From Erwinia billingiae Eb661 (GTDB lineage: Bacteria > Pseudomonadota > Gammaproteobacteria > Enterobacterales > Enterobacteriaceae): a stretch of DNA of 64,000 bases. The stretch spans positions 372,001 through 436,000 of the forward strand of contig NC_014306.1 in NCBI RefSeq assembly GCF_000196615.1, read 5' to 3'. Positions 26,260 to 35,138 of the stretch are shown here, piece after piece. The position numbers and the translations under genes were made by a program. Numbering within the stretch: position 1 is the stretch's first letter; each line of letters begins with the position of its first letter. The notes below the pieces were generated by a model that searched no databases, was not told where the DNA came from, and saw only the letters and a list, made by a program, of their open reading frames with translations.

Positions 26260-28500
26260 ATGTCTTCATTTGGCAGGGAAAAAGGGCCGCAATCACGCGC
26301 GCCTGAGAATAAAACACGCGTCAATTTTTCACTTTCGGCACTGGCGATGCTGGTGCTGGTAAACCCTGCGCTGGTGCAGGCCGCCGACAGTAATAGCGCT
26401 GCTCCGGCAGCAAACGCCGCCGCAACCCCGGCCAAAACCTCTTCTGCTCCATCCTCCACTCAGCAGGATATGGTGGTCGGTGCAACGGTCGACGATTCTG
26501 CCGAGGAGCAGCAGGATTACAGCGTAAAAACCACCACCGCCGGCACCAAAATGCTGCTGACGCCACGCGATGTGCCCCAGTCGCTCAGCGTGGTGACCAA
26601 ACAGCGTATGCAGGACCAGAACCTGCAGTCGGTCGGCGATGTGTTAAATAACACCACCGGTATTTCGACGGAAGTGATCGACAGCGAGCGCGCGTCTTAC
26701 TTCTCCCGCGGATTTATGATCAGCAGCTACACCTACGATGATATTCCCAGCTCGGTTAGCGATACCTGGAACTTTGGCGATGCCGCAGAAGACACGGCGA
26801 TTTATGACCGCATCGAAGTGGTCCGTGGTGCTACCGGCCTGATGACCGGCGCCGGAAACCCGGCGGCATCCGTCAATATGGTGCGTAAGCAGGCGGACAG
26901 CCGTGAGTTTACCGGCAACGTCAGCGCCAGCTACGGCAGCTGGAACAAGCAGCGTTATGTGGCGGATGTCTCCGGTCCCTTAAACGAGGCGGGCACCGTG
27001 CGCGGCCGTGTGGTGGCGGGCTATCAGGATCAGGACGGGCAGCTGGATCGCTACCATAAAACCAAGAAATTCCTCTATGGCGTGGTCGATGCCGATCTGA
27101 CAGAAAACACCACGCTGTCGCTGGGCTACGACTATCAGCAAACCAACACCAGCGACCCGACCTGGGGCGGCTTGCCAACCTGGTACAGCAACGGGGTGAA
27201 AACCCATTACACCCGCAATACCAGCACCTCGACCGACTGGACGCATTACGACATCAACTCGCGCAAGGTCTTCGCCAATATTCGCCATGATTTTGATAAC
27301 GGCTGGAGCTTCCGGGTCAATGGCACCCATGCCGAAGAGACCTTTAACGATGCCTTGCTGTATATAGAAGGTTTCCCGGATGCCACGACGGGCGAAGGCA
27401 CCACCGGCTTTGGCAGTAAGGATCGAGGAACGCGTAAGCTTGAATCCGTTGACGCCTATGCCAGCGGGCCGTTCGACCTGTTTGGCCGCCAGCATGAGCT
27501 GATCACCGGGGTGAGTTACAGCCGTCAGCGCAATACCACCTACAGCGCGGATGGTCCAATAGACAGCGAACAAATGGGCAGCTTTGGCAGTAACTGGGAC
27601 GGCAACGTCGCCGAACCGGAGTGGGGCGACTGGTATCAGAACCTGGACGACACCGTTCGTCAGAAAGCGGGCTATATCGCCGCGCGTTTTTCACTGGCCG
27701 ATCCGCTGTCGCTGATTTTAGGCAGCCGTTACACCCAGTGGAGCACCATCGGCTCCAGCGGCGACGTGCATAAAAACAACCTCACGCCGTATGCGGGCCT
27801 GGTGTATGACATCAACGACTCTCTGTCCGCCTACGCCAGCTACACCTCGATCTTCCAGCCGCAGACCTATCGCGATCGCAACGGCACTTACCTCTCGCCG
27901 GTGACCGGAAAGAACTACGAAACCGGCCTGAAATCTGACTGGATGAACGGGCGTCTGACGGCCACCTTCGCCATCTTCCGCATCGAGCAGGAGAACGTGG
28001 GCCAGGCCGATGGCTCAAACTTCGTCAATGACAGCAGCGAGCAGGCCTATTATGCCGCGCAGGGCACGGTAAGTAGGGGTGCTGAGTTCGAAATCAATGG
28101 TGCGGTGACCGACAATCTGCAGCTGACCTTCGGCGCGACGCGCTATGTGGCCAGGGACGATACCGGCGCACGCTTAAACAGCAATATGCCGCAAACGCAG
28201 CTCAAACTGTTCAGCCGTTATCAGCTGCCGATGCTGCCCGATTTGACCATCGGTGGCGGCGTAAACTGGCAGAACAAGACCTTCCAGGACGCCACCGGGC
28301 CGGATGGCGAAACAACGCGCGTCTATCAAAGCAGCTATCCGCTGGTTGATCTGTTTGCCCGTTACCAGCTGACCAAACAGCTGGCGGTGCAGGCCAACGT
28401 CAACAATGTCTTCGATCGCACCTATTACTCCTGGCTGAGCGATTACGCGGTGTATGGCGATGAACGCAACTACTCCGTCAATCTCTCCTATGCCTTCTGA
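26260..28500 (+). CDS. TonB-dependent ferric-siderophore receptor (FhuE-like, hydroxamate type)
   Basis: A 746-residue outer-membrane receptor. An unusually long N-region (about 42 residues, basic then hydrophobic LSALAMLVLVNPALVQA) acts as signal peptide, followed by a low-complexity Ala/Ser/Pro linker and a short Val-rich segment (QQDMVVGATVDD) that could hold the TonB box. The plug domain contains TPRDVPQSLSVVTKQRMQDQ, RGFMISSYTYDDIP and IEVVRGATGLMTGAGNPAASVN. The barrel ends in NLSYAF. It resembles E. coli FhuE (coprogen, rhodotorulic acid) and pyoverdine/ferrioxamine receptors. The next two genes are fhuD and fhuB homologues, which fits hydroxamate siderophores. Exact siderophore not readable. 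Confidence 0.88.
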   Translation: MSSFGREKGPQSRAPENKTRVNFSLSALAMLVLVNPALVQAADSNSAAPAANAAATPAKTSSAPSSTQQDMVVGATVDDSAEEQQDYSVKTTTAGTKMLLTPRDVPQSLSVVTKQRMQDQNLQSVGDVLNNTTGISTEVIDSERASYFSRGFMISSYTYDDIPSSVSDTWNFGDAAEDTAIYDRIEVVRGATGLMTGAGNPAASVNMVRKQADSREFTGNVSASYGSWNKQRYVADVSGPLNEAGTVRGRVVAGYQDQDGQLDRYHKTKKFLYGVVDADLTENTTLSLGYDYQQTNTSDPTWGGLPTWYSNGVKTHYTRNTSTSTDWTHYDINSRKVFANIRHDFDNGWSFRVNGTHAEETFNDALLYIEGFPDATTGEGTTGFGSKDRGTRKLESVDAYASGPFDLFGRQHELITGVSYSRQRNTTYSADGPIDSEQMGSFGSNWDGNVAEPEWGDWYQNLDDTVRQKAGYIAARFSLADPLSLILGSRYTQWSTIGSSGDVHKNNLTPYAGLVYDINDSLSAYASYTSIFQPQTYRDRNGTYLSPVTGKNYETGLKSDWMNGRLTATFAIFRIEQENVGQADGSNFVNDSSEQAYYAAQGTVSRGAEFEINGAVTDNLQLTFGATRYVARDDTGARLNSNMPQTQLKLFSRYQLPMLPDLTIGGGVNWQNKTFQDATGPDGETTRVYQSSYPLVDLFARYQLTKQLAVQANVNNVFDRTYYSWLSDYAVYGDERNYSVNLSYAF

Positions 28501-29401
28501 TGGTGTAGCGCCGGGCACGTCAGCCAGCATCGACAGACCGCGTCGCCGCCTGGTCACCGCGTTGATGCTGTCGCCGCTGCTGGTGGGCTTTTCGCTACGG
28601 GCGGCTGAGCCTGCCCGGCGCATTATTGCGCTGGAATGGCTGCCGCTGGAAATGCTCTTTGCCCTCGGGATCACCCCGATGGCGGCGGCCGATACCCGCG
28701 ATTATCAGCTGTGGGTGCGCGAACCGGCGATACCGGCCAGCGTGACTGATGTCGGCACGCGTTCCGAACCCAATCTTGAGTACATCGCTGAACTGAAGCC
28801 AGACCTGATCCTCTATTCGCAGGGCTATGGCCCGCGCGAGGCGCAGTTACGCGCTATCTCACCGGCACAGGCGGTGGCGTTCACCGATGAGCACGGCCAG
28901 CCGTTGCAGACGGTGCGGGCAGGGCTGGTGACGCTTGCGCAGCGGTTGAATTGCCAGGCGGCTGCGCAACATCATCTGGCATGGTTCGACCGCCAGCTGG
29001 CTGACGCGCGCGAACAGCTGGCGGCTTACCGCCATCAGCCGTTACTGGTTTTCTCACTTATTGATGAAAGACATGCGGTGATCCTCGGTGAAACCAGCCT
29101 GTTTGGTAACGTGATGCAGCAACTGGGGATTAAAAATGCCTGGCAGGGAGAGAACGGCTTTTGGGGAACGGCAACGGTGGGGATTGAACGTTTAGCCAGC
29201 CTGCCGGCCTGCCGGGCGATTTGTCTGGATCATGGCGATGAAGCCGCCAGGACGCGCATTCGCGCCACGCCGGTCTGGCAGGCGATTCCCTTTGTACGAC
29301 AAAACAGCGTGCGTACCGTGCCCGCCATCTGGATTTTTGGCGCAACCCTCACCGCGATGCAATTTTGCCGCATGCTGCAGGGACTGGAGAAACAATGGTG
29401 A
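28490..29401 (+). CDS. fhuD: Periplasmic hydroxamate-siderophore-binding protein FhuD-like
   Basis: A 303-residue class III binding protein that takes ferric hydroxamates from the receptor to the FhuB permease. The N-terminus has a twin-arginine-like signal (DRPRRRLVTALMLSPLLVG), as in E. coli FhuD. Conserved segments are RIIALEWLPLEMLFALGITP, VGTRSEPNLEYIAELKPDLI, NAWQGENGFWGTATVGIERL and PAIWIFGATLTAMQF. The start at 28490 overlaps the receptor gene by 11 bases; the frame is open further upstream inside that gene. It overlaps fhuB at the other end, so the three genes are one operon. Confidence 0.9.
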   Translation: MPSDGVAPGTSASIDRPRRRLVTALMLSPLLVGFSLRAAEPARRIIALEWLPLEMLFALGITPMAAADTRDYQLWVREPAIPASVTDVGTRSEPNLEYIAELKPDLILYSQGYGPREAQLRAISPAQAVAFTDEHGQPLQTVRAGLVTLAQRLNCQAAAQHHLAWFDRQLADAREQLAAYRHQPLLVFSLIDERHAVILGETSLFGNVMQQLGIKNAWQGENGFWGTATVGIERLASLPACRAICLDHGDEAARTRIRATPVWQAIPFVRQNSVRTVPAIWIFGATLTAMQFCRMLQGLEKQW

Positions 29402-31410
29402 CGTTGAACGCACGGCGGGCAGGCAAACCGCACCGCACACCCTTTGCGCTGATCCTGCTGACGCTGGCGGTTGCCGCCACGCTGATACTGAGCCTCAGCA
29501 ACGCGCAGCAGCTGCTTCCCCACCATCTGTGGGCGGCGACGATCCTCCATCCTGATAAAACCGATATCCAACAGGTTCTGTTTTATTACAGTTTCCTGCC
29601 TCGCGTGGCGATCTCGCTGCTGGTTGGCGCGGGGCTGGCGCTGGCCGGCGTTTTATTCCAGCAGGTGTTACGCAATCCGCTGGCCGAACCCGCCACCCTT
29701 GGCGTCGCCAGCGGCGCGCAAATGGGCGTCACCCTGGCCAGCCTGGGCATGTTGCCCGCCGGTATTGTCGGTCAGCAAGGTGCCGCGATGCTGGGCGCGC
29801 TGGTGATTGCCGTGGTGGTGTTTGGCACCGCCTGGGGTAAAAAGCTTTCTCCCGTCACCCTGATCCTCGCGGGGCTGGTGCTGAGCCTGTATTGCAGTGC
29901 CCTTAACAGCCTGCTGGCGATCTTCCATTTTCAGGAACTTCAGAGCCTGTTTTTATGGAGCAGCGGGGCGCTCAATCAGCAGGACTGGTCAGCGGTACAG
30001 TCTCTTCTGCCAAGGCTGATCCCGTGCCTGCTGCTGGCGCTGATGCTGGTCAGGCCGCTGACCTTACTGGGTGTGGATGATGATGTGGCCCAACAGTTAG
30101 GGCTGGGGCTGTCGTCTGCCCGCTTTGTCGCGCTGGCGCTGGCGGTGGTGTTGAGCGCCTTTATGGTGAATGCCGTCGGCGTGGTCGGCTTTATCGGCCT
30201 GTTTGCGCCATTGCTGGCCAAATTACTCGGTGCCCGACGCCTGTTGCACCGGCTACTGCTTGCGCCGGTGTTAGGGGCCTTGCTGCTGTGCCTGTCCGAT
30301 CAGGCGATGGTGATGCTGGCGCGCGTCTGGCAAGAGGTGCCGACGGGCGCGGCAACGGCGTTGATCGGCGCACCCGTTCTGCTTTGGCTGTTACCCCGCC
30401 TGCGACACGCCAGCCAGCCTGCAGTCTCCGGCCAGTATGGCGAGTTACCGACTGAGCGCCAGCGGCCAGCAGGATGGATTGCCGGTGGCGGCGTTCTGCT
30501 GCTGGCGACATTAGTGGTGGTGCTGATGGTAGGACGCGACAGCCAGGGCATTCATTGGGCGGGTGACGACCTCTGGCGCGTCTGGCCCTGGCGCTGGCCG
30601 CGCACCCTGGCGGCATTGAGTGCCGGTGTGATGCTCGCCGCAGCGGGCACCTTGATACAAAAACTCACCGCCAATGTGATGGGCAGTCCGGAAGTGTTAG
30701 GCATCAGCGCCGGCGCGGCGTCAGGGGTGGTGCTCACTCTGTTCCTGCTGCCCGCCGGCGGATTCGCAGCGATGTTAGTGGCGGGGAGCGGCGGCGCGGC
30801 AATCACCCTGGCGGCCATTTTGCTGGTGGCGGGCAGGCGCCATTTCTCCACCCAGCGCCTGTTACTGGCGGGCATTGCCTTAGGCACGCTGTTTTCTGCC
30901 ATCATTTCACTGTTACTGGCCAGCGGCGATCCGCGCCTCGGTAACCTGCTGAGCTGGATTTCCGGTTCGACTTACGGCGTCGAGCCGCCGCAGGCCATCG
31001 CCAGCGCGGGGCTCGCACTGGTGCTGATGCTGTTAATGCCGTTGTGCCGTCGCTGGCTGAACGTTATGCCGTTGGGCGGCGATACCGTCAGAGCGCTGGG
31101 CGTACCGCTGATGCGCTCCCGGCTGATCGTTCTGTTGCTGGCCTCGATACTGACGGCGGGCGCAACCTTAACGGTCGGCCCGTTGAGTTTTATCGGGCTG
31201 ATGTCACCGCATATGGCGCGCATTCTCGGTTTCCGCCGCGCGATGCCGCAACTGGCGATGGCCGCGATCGTCGGTGCACTGCTGATGCTGCTGGCCGACT
31301 GGTGTGGCCGGATGGTGTTATTCCCCAACCAAATCCCGGCCGGACTGCTCACCACCTTTATCGGCGCGCCGTACTTTATTTTCCTGCTCAGATCGCAGGG
31401 AAAAGGGTGA
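29395..31410 (+). CDS. fhuB: Ferric-hydroxamate ABC transporter permease FhuB (duplicated)
   Basis: A 671-residue inner-membrane permease consisting of two homologous FecCD-type halves of about 10 helices each, as in E. coli FhuB (660 residues). Half 1 has FLPRVAISLLVGAGLALAGV, RNPLAEPATLGVASGA and GVVGFIGLFAPLLAKLLGAR; half 2 has RWPRTLAALSAGVMLAAAGT, NVMGSPEVLGISAGAASGVV and GPLSFIGLMSPHMARILGFR. ATG 29395 overlaps the fhuD stop by 7 bases and has GGAG upstream. No fhuC ATPase follows; the operon ends here, so the energising subunit must come from another locus. Confidence 0.93.
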   Translation: MVTLNARRAGKPHRTPFALILLTLAVAATLILSLSNAQQLLPHHLWAATILHPDKTDIQQVLFYYSFLPRVAISLLVGAGLALAGVLFQQVLRNPLAEPATLGVASGAQMGVTLASLGMLPAGIVGQQGAAMLGALVIAVVVFGTAWGKKLSPVTLILAGLVLSLYCSALNSLLAIFHFQELQSLFLWSSGALNQQDWSAVQSLLPRLIPCLLLALMLVRPLTLLGVDDDVAQQLGLGLSSARFVALALAVVLSAFMVNAVGVVGFIGLFAPLLAKLLGARRLLHRLLLAPVLGALLLCLSDQAMVMLARVWQEVPTGAATALIGAPVLLWLLPRLRHASQPAVSGQYGELPTERQRPAGWIAGGGVLLLATLVVVLMVGRDSQGIHWAGDDLWRVWPWRWPRTLAALSAGVMLAAAGTLIQKLTANVMGSPEVLGISAGAASGVVLTLFLLPAGGFAAMLVAGSGGAAITLAAILLVAGRRHFSTQRLLLAGIALGTLFSAIISLLLASGDPRLGNLLSWISGSTYGVEPPQAIASAGLALVLMLLMPLCRRWLNVMPLGGDTVRALGVPLMRSRLIVLLLASILTAGATLTVGPLSFIGLMSPHMARILGFRRAMPQLAMAAIVGALLMLLADWCGRMVLFPNQIPAGLLTTFIGAPYFIFLLRSQGKG

Positions 31411-31450
31411 TGTAGGTTGGCGGTGAGTGGAGCCTGTTAGTGGTGGGTAA

Positions 31451-31598
31451 AATGATAGTATTTTATTGAAAAACACCCAATAACGATAAAATATTATCGT
31501 TTTTAGATCGCTCACTTAACGCGCAATAGATGGAAAGTATTTTTAAAAGTGATAATATTATGACGTTTTGATCCTTAAAAAGCGGAAATAGTATCGTT
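31451..31598. promoter_or_regulatory. hipBA operator region
   Basis: A perfect inverted repeat AACGATA-N6-TATCGTT lies at 31482-31501. A degenerate copy (AATGATA-N6-TATTGAA) is at 31451-31470, an AT palindrome ATAATATTAT at 31552-31561, and a further half-site TATCGTT at 31592-31598 touching the hipB start codon. Arrays of such sites are known to bind HipB or the HipBA complex in E. coli; assignment here is inference. Confidence 0.55.
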
Positions 31599-32135
31599 AT
31601 GGCACAAAAAACAGCTCCTTTATTACCCCATACCCAAAAGCTGCTGGCAGGGTTGGGCGAGCGTCTGAAAATGGCCCGCTTACGAAGGAAACTGACCGCC
31701 AAACAGGTTGCAGAGCGTGCGGGCATGACAGCGGTAACCCTTCGCTCATTGGAGTCTGGCAGCGCGGGAGTGACAATAGGTGCCTGGCTTTCAGTTATGC
31801 AGGTCCTTGGGCTGGAAAACGATCTGGCAAAGCTGATTGCCGATGATGAGCTTGGTCGACAGCTTCAGGACGCCCGTCTGATGGGGGATAAAACTGTGAG
31901 AGCCAGGAAACCAATTAAGACCGATAAGATTGAGCGACGCAATCGGACCAAAGCCGCCACGGTTAAATCAGACGAGCTGATTGCCACATTCGATAACTCC
32001 TCCGCAAAAGAGCCGGCCAGCCCTGAATATAAGTCAGTGCAGAACAAGGGATTGAGAGAACCCGCAGCAGTAGGTAAAACGGCAACCGAATTGGTTGCCC
32101 TACTGAAACCAGTCAACAAAAAGGATGAGGACTGA
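31599..32135 (+). CDS. HipB-like antitoxin, XRE-family regulator
   Basis: A 178-residue protein with an XRE helix-turn-helix at residues about 18-75 (LGERLKMARLRRKLTAKQVA, ERAGMTAVTLRSLESGSAGV), then a long basic, low-complexity tail (RARKPIKTDKIERRNRTKAA) that has no counterpart in the 88-residue E. coli HipB. It precedes the hipA-like gene by 2 bases. It should repress its own operon and neutralise the kinase toxin. The AT-richer composition of this gene pair than its neighbours suggests horizontal acquisition. Confidence 0.8.
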   Translation: MAQKTAPLLPHTQKLLAGLGERLKMARLRRKLTAKQVAERAGMTAVTLRSLESGSAGVTIGAWLSVMQVLGLENDLAKLIADDELGRQLQDARLMGDKTVRARKPIKTDKIERRNRTKAATVKSDELIATFDNSSAKEPASPEYKSVQNKGLREPAAVGKTATELVALLKPVNKKDED

Positions 32136-32137
32136 CA

Positions 32138-33400
32138 ATGACCATGATCGGTGTCTATGCAGATTGGGAAGGACTGCCTGCTGCGAAACGAATTGGATTT
32201 CTGCATGTCCGTAAGACACGTGCGCGGGAATTATTTGAGTTCCAGTATGATCCCCTCGCATTAGCCGATCCCAGCCTGGGGTATCTGCAACTTGACCCTG
32301 ATATTCATTTGTATCCGGGACCCCAATACCCTTCTCAGCATCGCGAGAGTTTCGGGGTCATTGGTGATTCCAGTCCTGACAGATGGGGGCGAGTCCTGAT
32401 GGATCGACGTCTTGAAAGGGATATCAGAGCCGGCACTGAGCCCGGGGGAACACGGCTTTATGAGTCGGATTATCTGCTGGGTGTACACGATCTTTATAGA
32501 GTCGGTGCGCTTCGTTATCGCCGTGAAGATCGTGGGGAGTTTCTTGACGACAGAGCAGGGATCGCCGCGCCACCCTTTACGGAAATTCATGCTCTGGAAA
32601 GGGCCAGCATCGCGTTGGAGCAGGATCCTGATAACCGTGATCCTCAGGGGCAGGAGTGGTTGCGAATGCTTATTGCACCGGGCGGATCCCTGGGGGGAGC
32701 AAGACCTAAAGCCAGTGTGGCTGACGATCAGGGCAGGCTGTGTATCGCAAAATTTCCCAGCGCACGAGACGACTACGATGTCGGTGGCTGGGAAATGGTA
32801 GTGAATGTGTTGGCGAAAGGATGTGGACTGAATGTGGCCGCTGCTGAGGCCAGAAAATTTGCGAGCGACTATCACTGTTTTATGGTCAGACGTTTTGATC
32901 GCACAGAACACGGGCGGCGCCTGCATTTTGCCTCGGCGATGACAATGACCCGACACCTTGATGGCGATGATGCCTCCAACGGCGTTAGCTATCTTGAACT
33001 TGCTGATGTCCTTATCAGACAGGGTTCTCAGACCAACAAAGATCTTCGCGAGTTGTGGTCAAGAATTGTATTCAACATTCTGGTGTCCAATACGGACGAT
33101 CACTTGCGTAATCATGGTTTTATTTTGGTTCCCGGTGCCGGGTGGCGGCTTTCAGAAGCCTATGACATGAATCCTGTCCCCTTCGCGGATGGTCTCAAAT
33201 TGAATATCACTGAGGCTGATAATGCGCTTGATCTTGAACTGGCACGGGAAGTTGCAGGCTACTTTCGTGTTCGCTCGGATGATGCCAACGAAATCATCGA
33301 AAATTTCAGTGATGTTGTGGCTCAATGGCGAGTGATCGCGAATGGATTGGGGCTGCCAAACCGCGAGCAGGATCGCATGGCCCCAGCGTTCCGAAGTTAA
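32138..33400 (+). CDS. HipA-family serine/threonine kinase toxin
   Basis: A 420-residue HipA-type kinase. HipA of E. coli phosphorylates glutamyl-tRNA synthetase and induces persistence. Seen: N-terminal subdomain SFGVIGDSSPDRWGRVLMDR, the P-loop-like GGSLGGARPKASVADDQGRL with the ATP-binding lysine segment CIAKFPSARDDYD, catalytic loop VSNTDDHLRNHGF and metal-binding SEAYDMNPVP. All key motifs are present, so it is probably active. The start is preceded by GAGGA inside the end of the antitoxin gene. Its target is unknown; many HipA relatives have other substrates. Confidence 0.87.
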   Translation: MTMIGVYADWEGLPAAKRIGFLHVRKTRARELFEFQYDPLALADPSLGYLQLDPDIHLYPGPQYPSQHRESFGVIGDSSPDRWGRVLMDRRLERDIRAGTEPGGTRLYESDYLLGVHDLYRVGALRYRREDRGEFLDDRAGIAAPPFTEIHALERASIALEQDPDNRDPQGQEWLRMLIAPGGSLGGARPKASVADDQGRLCIAKFPSARDDYDVGGWEMVVNVLAKGCGLNVAAAEARKFASDYHCFMVRRFDRTEHGRRLHFASAMTMTRHLDGDDASNGVSYLELADVLIRQGSQTNKDLRELWSRIVFNILVSNTDDHLRNHGFILVPGAGWRLSEAYDMNPVPFADGLKLNITEADNALDLELAREVAGYFRVRSDDANEIIENFSDVVAQWRVIANGLGLPNREQDRMAPAFRS

Positions 33401-33487
33401 CCTTTCCCGGCAAATATCCCAATGCTGATCGCCCGCCTTCATCATCATTCCCTCTCCGCGCTTGTCCTACGGAGAGGGACGGATCGA

Positions 33488-34387
33488 CTATTCAGCGTGT
33501 TCCTTTACCCATCGCACGATATCGGCATGGGTGGCAAACCAGGCACCATGCGAGCGACCGAGCTTGATGATCTCTTCCAGGATCCACACCCGCGAACGGG
33601 CAGAAATAATATGCGGATGCATGGTGAGCTGGAACAAGCCGCCATCCTGATGGGCATATTCCAGCTCGCGGCGGAAAATATCGTACACCGCTTCCGGTGG
33701 CGTATAAGGGCGTAAGGCCTGAAAACGGTTCATCATAAAATAGACCGCATCATCGCGGATCCACTCCACGGGAAGCTCGACCACGCCGGTCTGTTCACCG
33801 TCCAGCAGCAGCTCGTAGCAGTTCTCGTCCGCCATTAATGAAGAGTCGTACAGCAACCCCATCTCTTTGGCGATCCGCAGCGTGTGCGGGCTGAAATCCC
33901 ACGAGGGCGTGCGCATCCCCACAGGCCGGTTGCCGGTTACCTTTTCCAGCGTCTCGGACGCTTTCAGCATCAGGCTGCGTTCATCCTCATACGACAGCAC
34001 CGAGTTCAGCTCATGGATCCAGCCATGCAGCGCGATTTCGTGTCCTTGTGCGGTCAGTCTGATTTGCTCTTCAGGGTAAAGCAGGGCGCACACCGCCGGG
34101 ACGTAAAAACTGGCCGGCACATCCGCCTTGCTCAGCAGCGCTTCGATACGGGGAATGCCCACGCGGGTACCAAACTGGCCCCAGCTCATGCGGCCAAAGG
34201 ATTTTCCGCCTTCCCGCAGCTCATTGGTTTCATGGTCGCTGTCAAAAGAGAGCGCGATAGCGAAGGGCGCGTTATTCGGCCAGTGCGTAGGCTTCAGGGT
34301 TTTCCCCGCTCTGACGTGATTAACCTTCTGCTGCCAGATTTCGTCCGGCCACTGCCAGGGTTCCTGCTGTGATTCTGTCGGGTGCAT
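33488..34387 (-). CDS. Polysaccharide-deacetylase-family hydrolase
   Basis: A 299-residue NodB-fold protein resembling the group of Helicobacter PgdA and bacterial cyclic-imide hydrolase. Seen: ALSFDSDHETNELREGG (first metal Asp/His region), ASFYVPAVCALLYPEE, GHEIALHGWIHELN with the H-x3-H metal pair, GMRTPSWDFSPHTL and the C-terminal LTMHPHII. No signal peptide is present, so it acts in the cytoplasm, which argues against peptidoglycan and for a small cyclic amide or N-acetyl substrate. It is the last gene of the IclR-linked operon; ATG 34387 lies 4 bases after the SDR stop with GGAGGT upstream. Confidence 0.75.
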   Translation of the reverse strand: MHPTESQQEPWQWPDEIWQQKVNHVRAGKTLKPTHWPNNAPFAIALSFDSDHETNELREGGKSFGRMSWGQFGTRVGIPRIEALLSKADVPASFYVPAVCALLYPEEQIRLTAQGHEIALHGWIHELNSVLSYEDERSLMLKASETLEKVTGNRPVGMRTPSWDFSPHTLRIAKEMGLLYDSSLMADENCYELLLDGEQTGVVELPVEWIRDDAVYFMMNRFQALRPYTPPEAVYDIFRRELEYAHQDGGLFQLTMHPHIISARSRVWILEEIIKLGRSHGAWFATHADIVRWVKEHAE

Positions 34388-34391
34388 GGGC

Positions 34392-35138
34392 TTAACTACC
34401 TCCATCAACTGAGATGATTTGTCCGTTAATAAATGAAGACAGATCGGACGCAAGCCACACGGCGGCATTCGAAATATCGCGGGCGGTGCCCAGACGGCGA
34501 AGCGCAATACTGTTCAGCAGCTGCTGTTGGCGTTCCTCGCCAAAGTTATCCCACTGTTTTTTCGTGGCTTCATTGGTGAAGACAAAGCCTGGCGCGATGG
34601 CGTTAACCCGAATACCAAACGGCCCGAGTTCATGGGCCAGCTGGCGGGTCAGGCCGAGTACCGCGTGTTTGGAGGCGCAATAGGCCTGCACGCCAGTCAG
34701 CGAAGCTTTTAACGCCGCACCGGAGCTGATATTGATAATGTTTCCCTGCCCGGCCTGCTTCATTAATGGCGCGGCGGCCCGGCACAGGGCAAAAGTGGCA
34801 CCCAGATTGATGTCGACCACGCTGTCCCAGTCGGCATCGCTCACCTCTTCAATCGCTTTTCCCTGCTGGCCCGCCACGCCACCGGCATTGTTGACCAGAA
34901 TATGCACCGGCCGGCTGCCATTCTGGCTCAGCTCCGCAATCCAGCTGGCGGCGGCCTCGCGGTCACACAAATCCACCTGCCAGTTGATAATGCCTTCCTG
35001 CTCCAGCCCGGCCAGCGCACGGATATCGCATACGTGCACTTCTGCGCCAAGCGAGGCGAAATGCAGCGCCATCTCGCGGCCGAAACCAATGGCACCGCCA
35101 CTGATTGCGATGCGTTTACCACTGAATGAAAGGGTCAT
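34392..35138 (-). CDS. Short-chain dehydrogenase/reductase (SDR)
   Basis: A 248-residue classical SDR. The nucleotide motif is SGGAIGFGREMALHFA followed by HVCDIRAL (Asp suggests NAD preference); then LVNNAGGVAGQQGKA, the catalytic Ser in NIISISS-like NIINISSG, YCASKHA with Tyr-x3-Lys, and FGIRVNAIAPGFV. Ends SFINGQIISVDGGS. It overlaps the stop of the preceding reductase gene by ATGA, so translation is coupled. Probably oxidises a hydroxy-acid intermediate of the pathway (inference). Confidence 0.88.
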   Translation of the reverse strand: MTLSFSGKRIAISGGAIGFGREMALHFASLGAEVHVCDIRALAGLEQEGIINWQVDLCDREAAASWIAELSQNGSRPVHILVNNAGGVAGQQGKAIEEVSDADWDSVVDINLGATFALCRAAAPLMKQAGQGNIINISSGAALKASLTGVQAYCASKHAVLGLTRQLAHELGPFGIRVNAIAPGFVFTNEATKKQWDNFGEERQQQLLNSIALRRLGTARDISNAAVWLASDLSSFINGQIISVDGGS

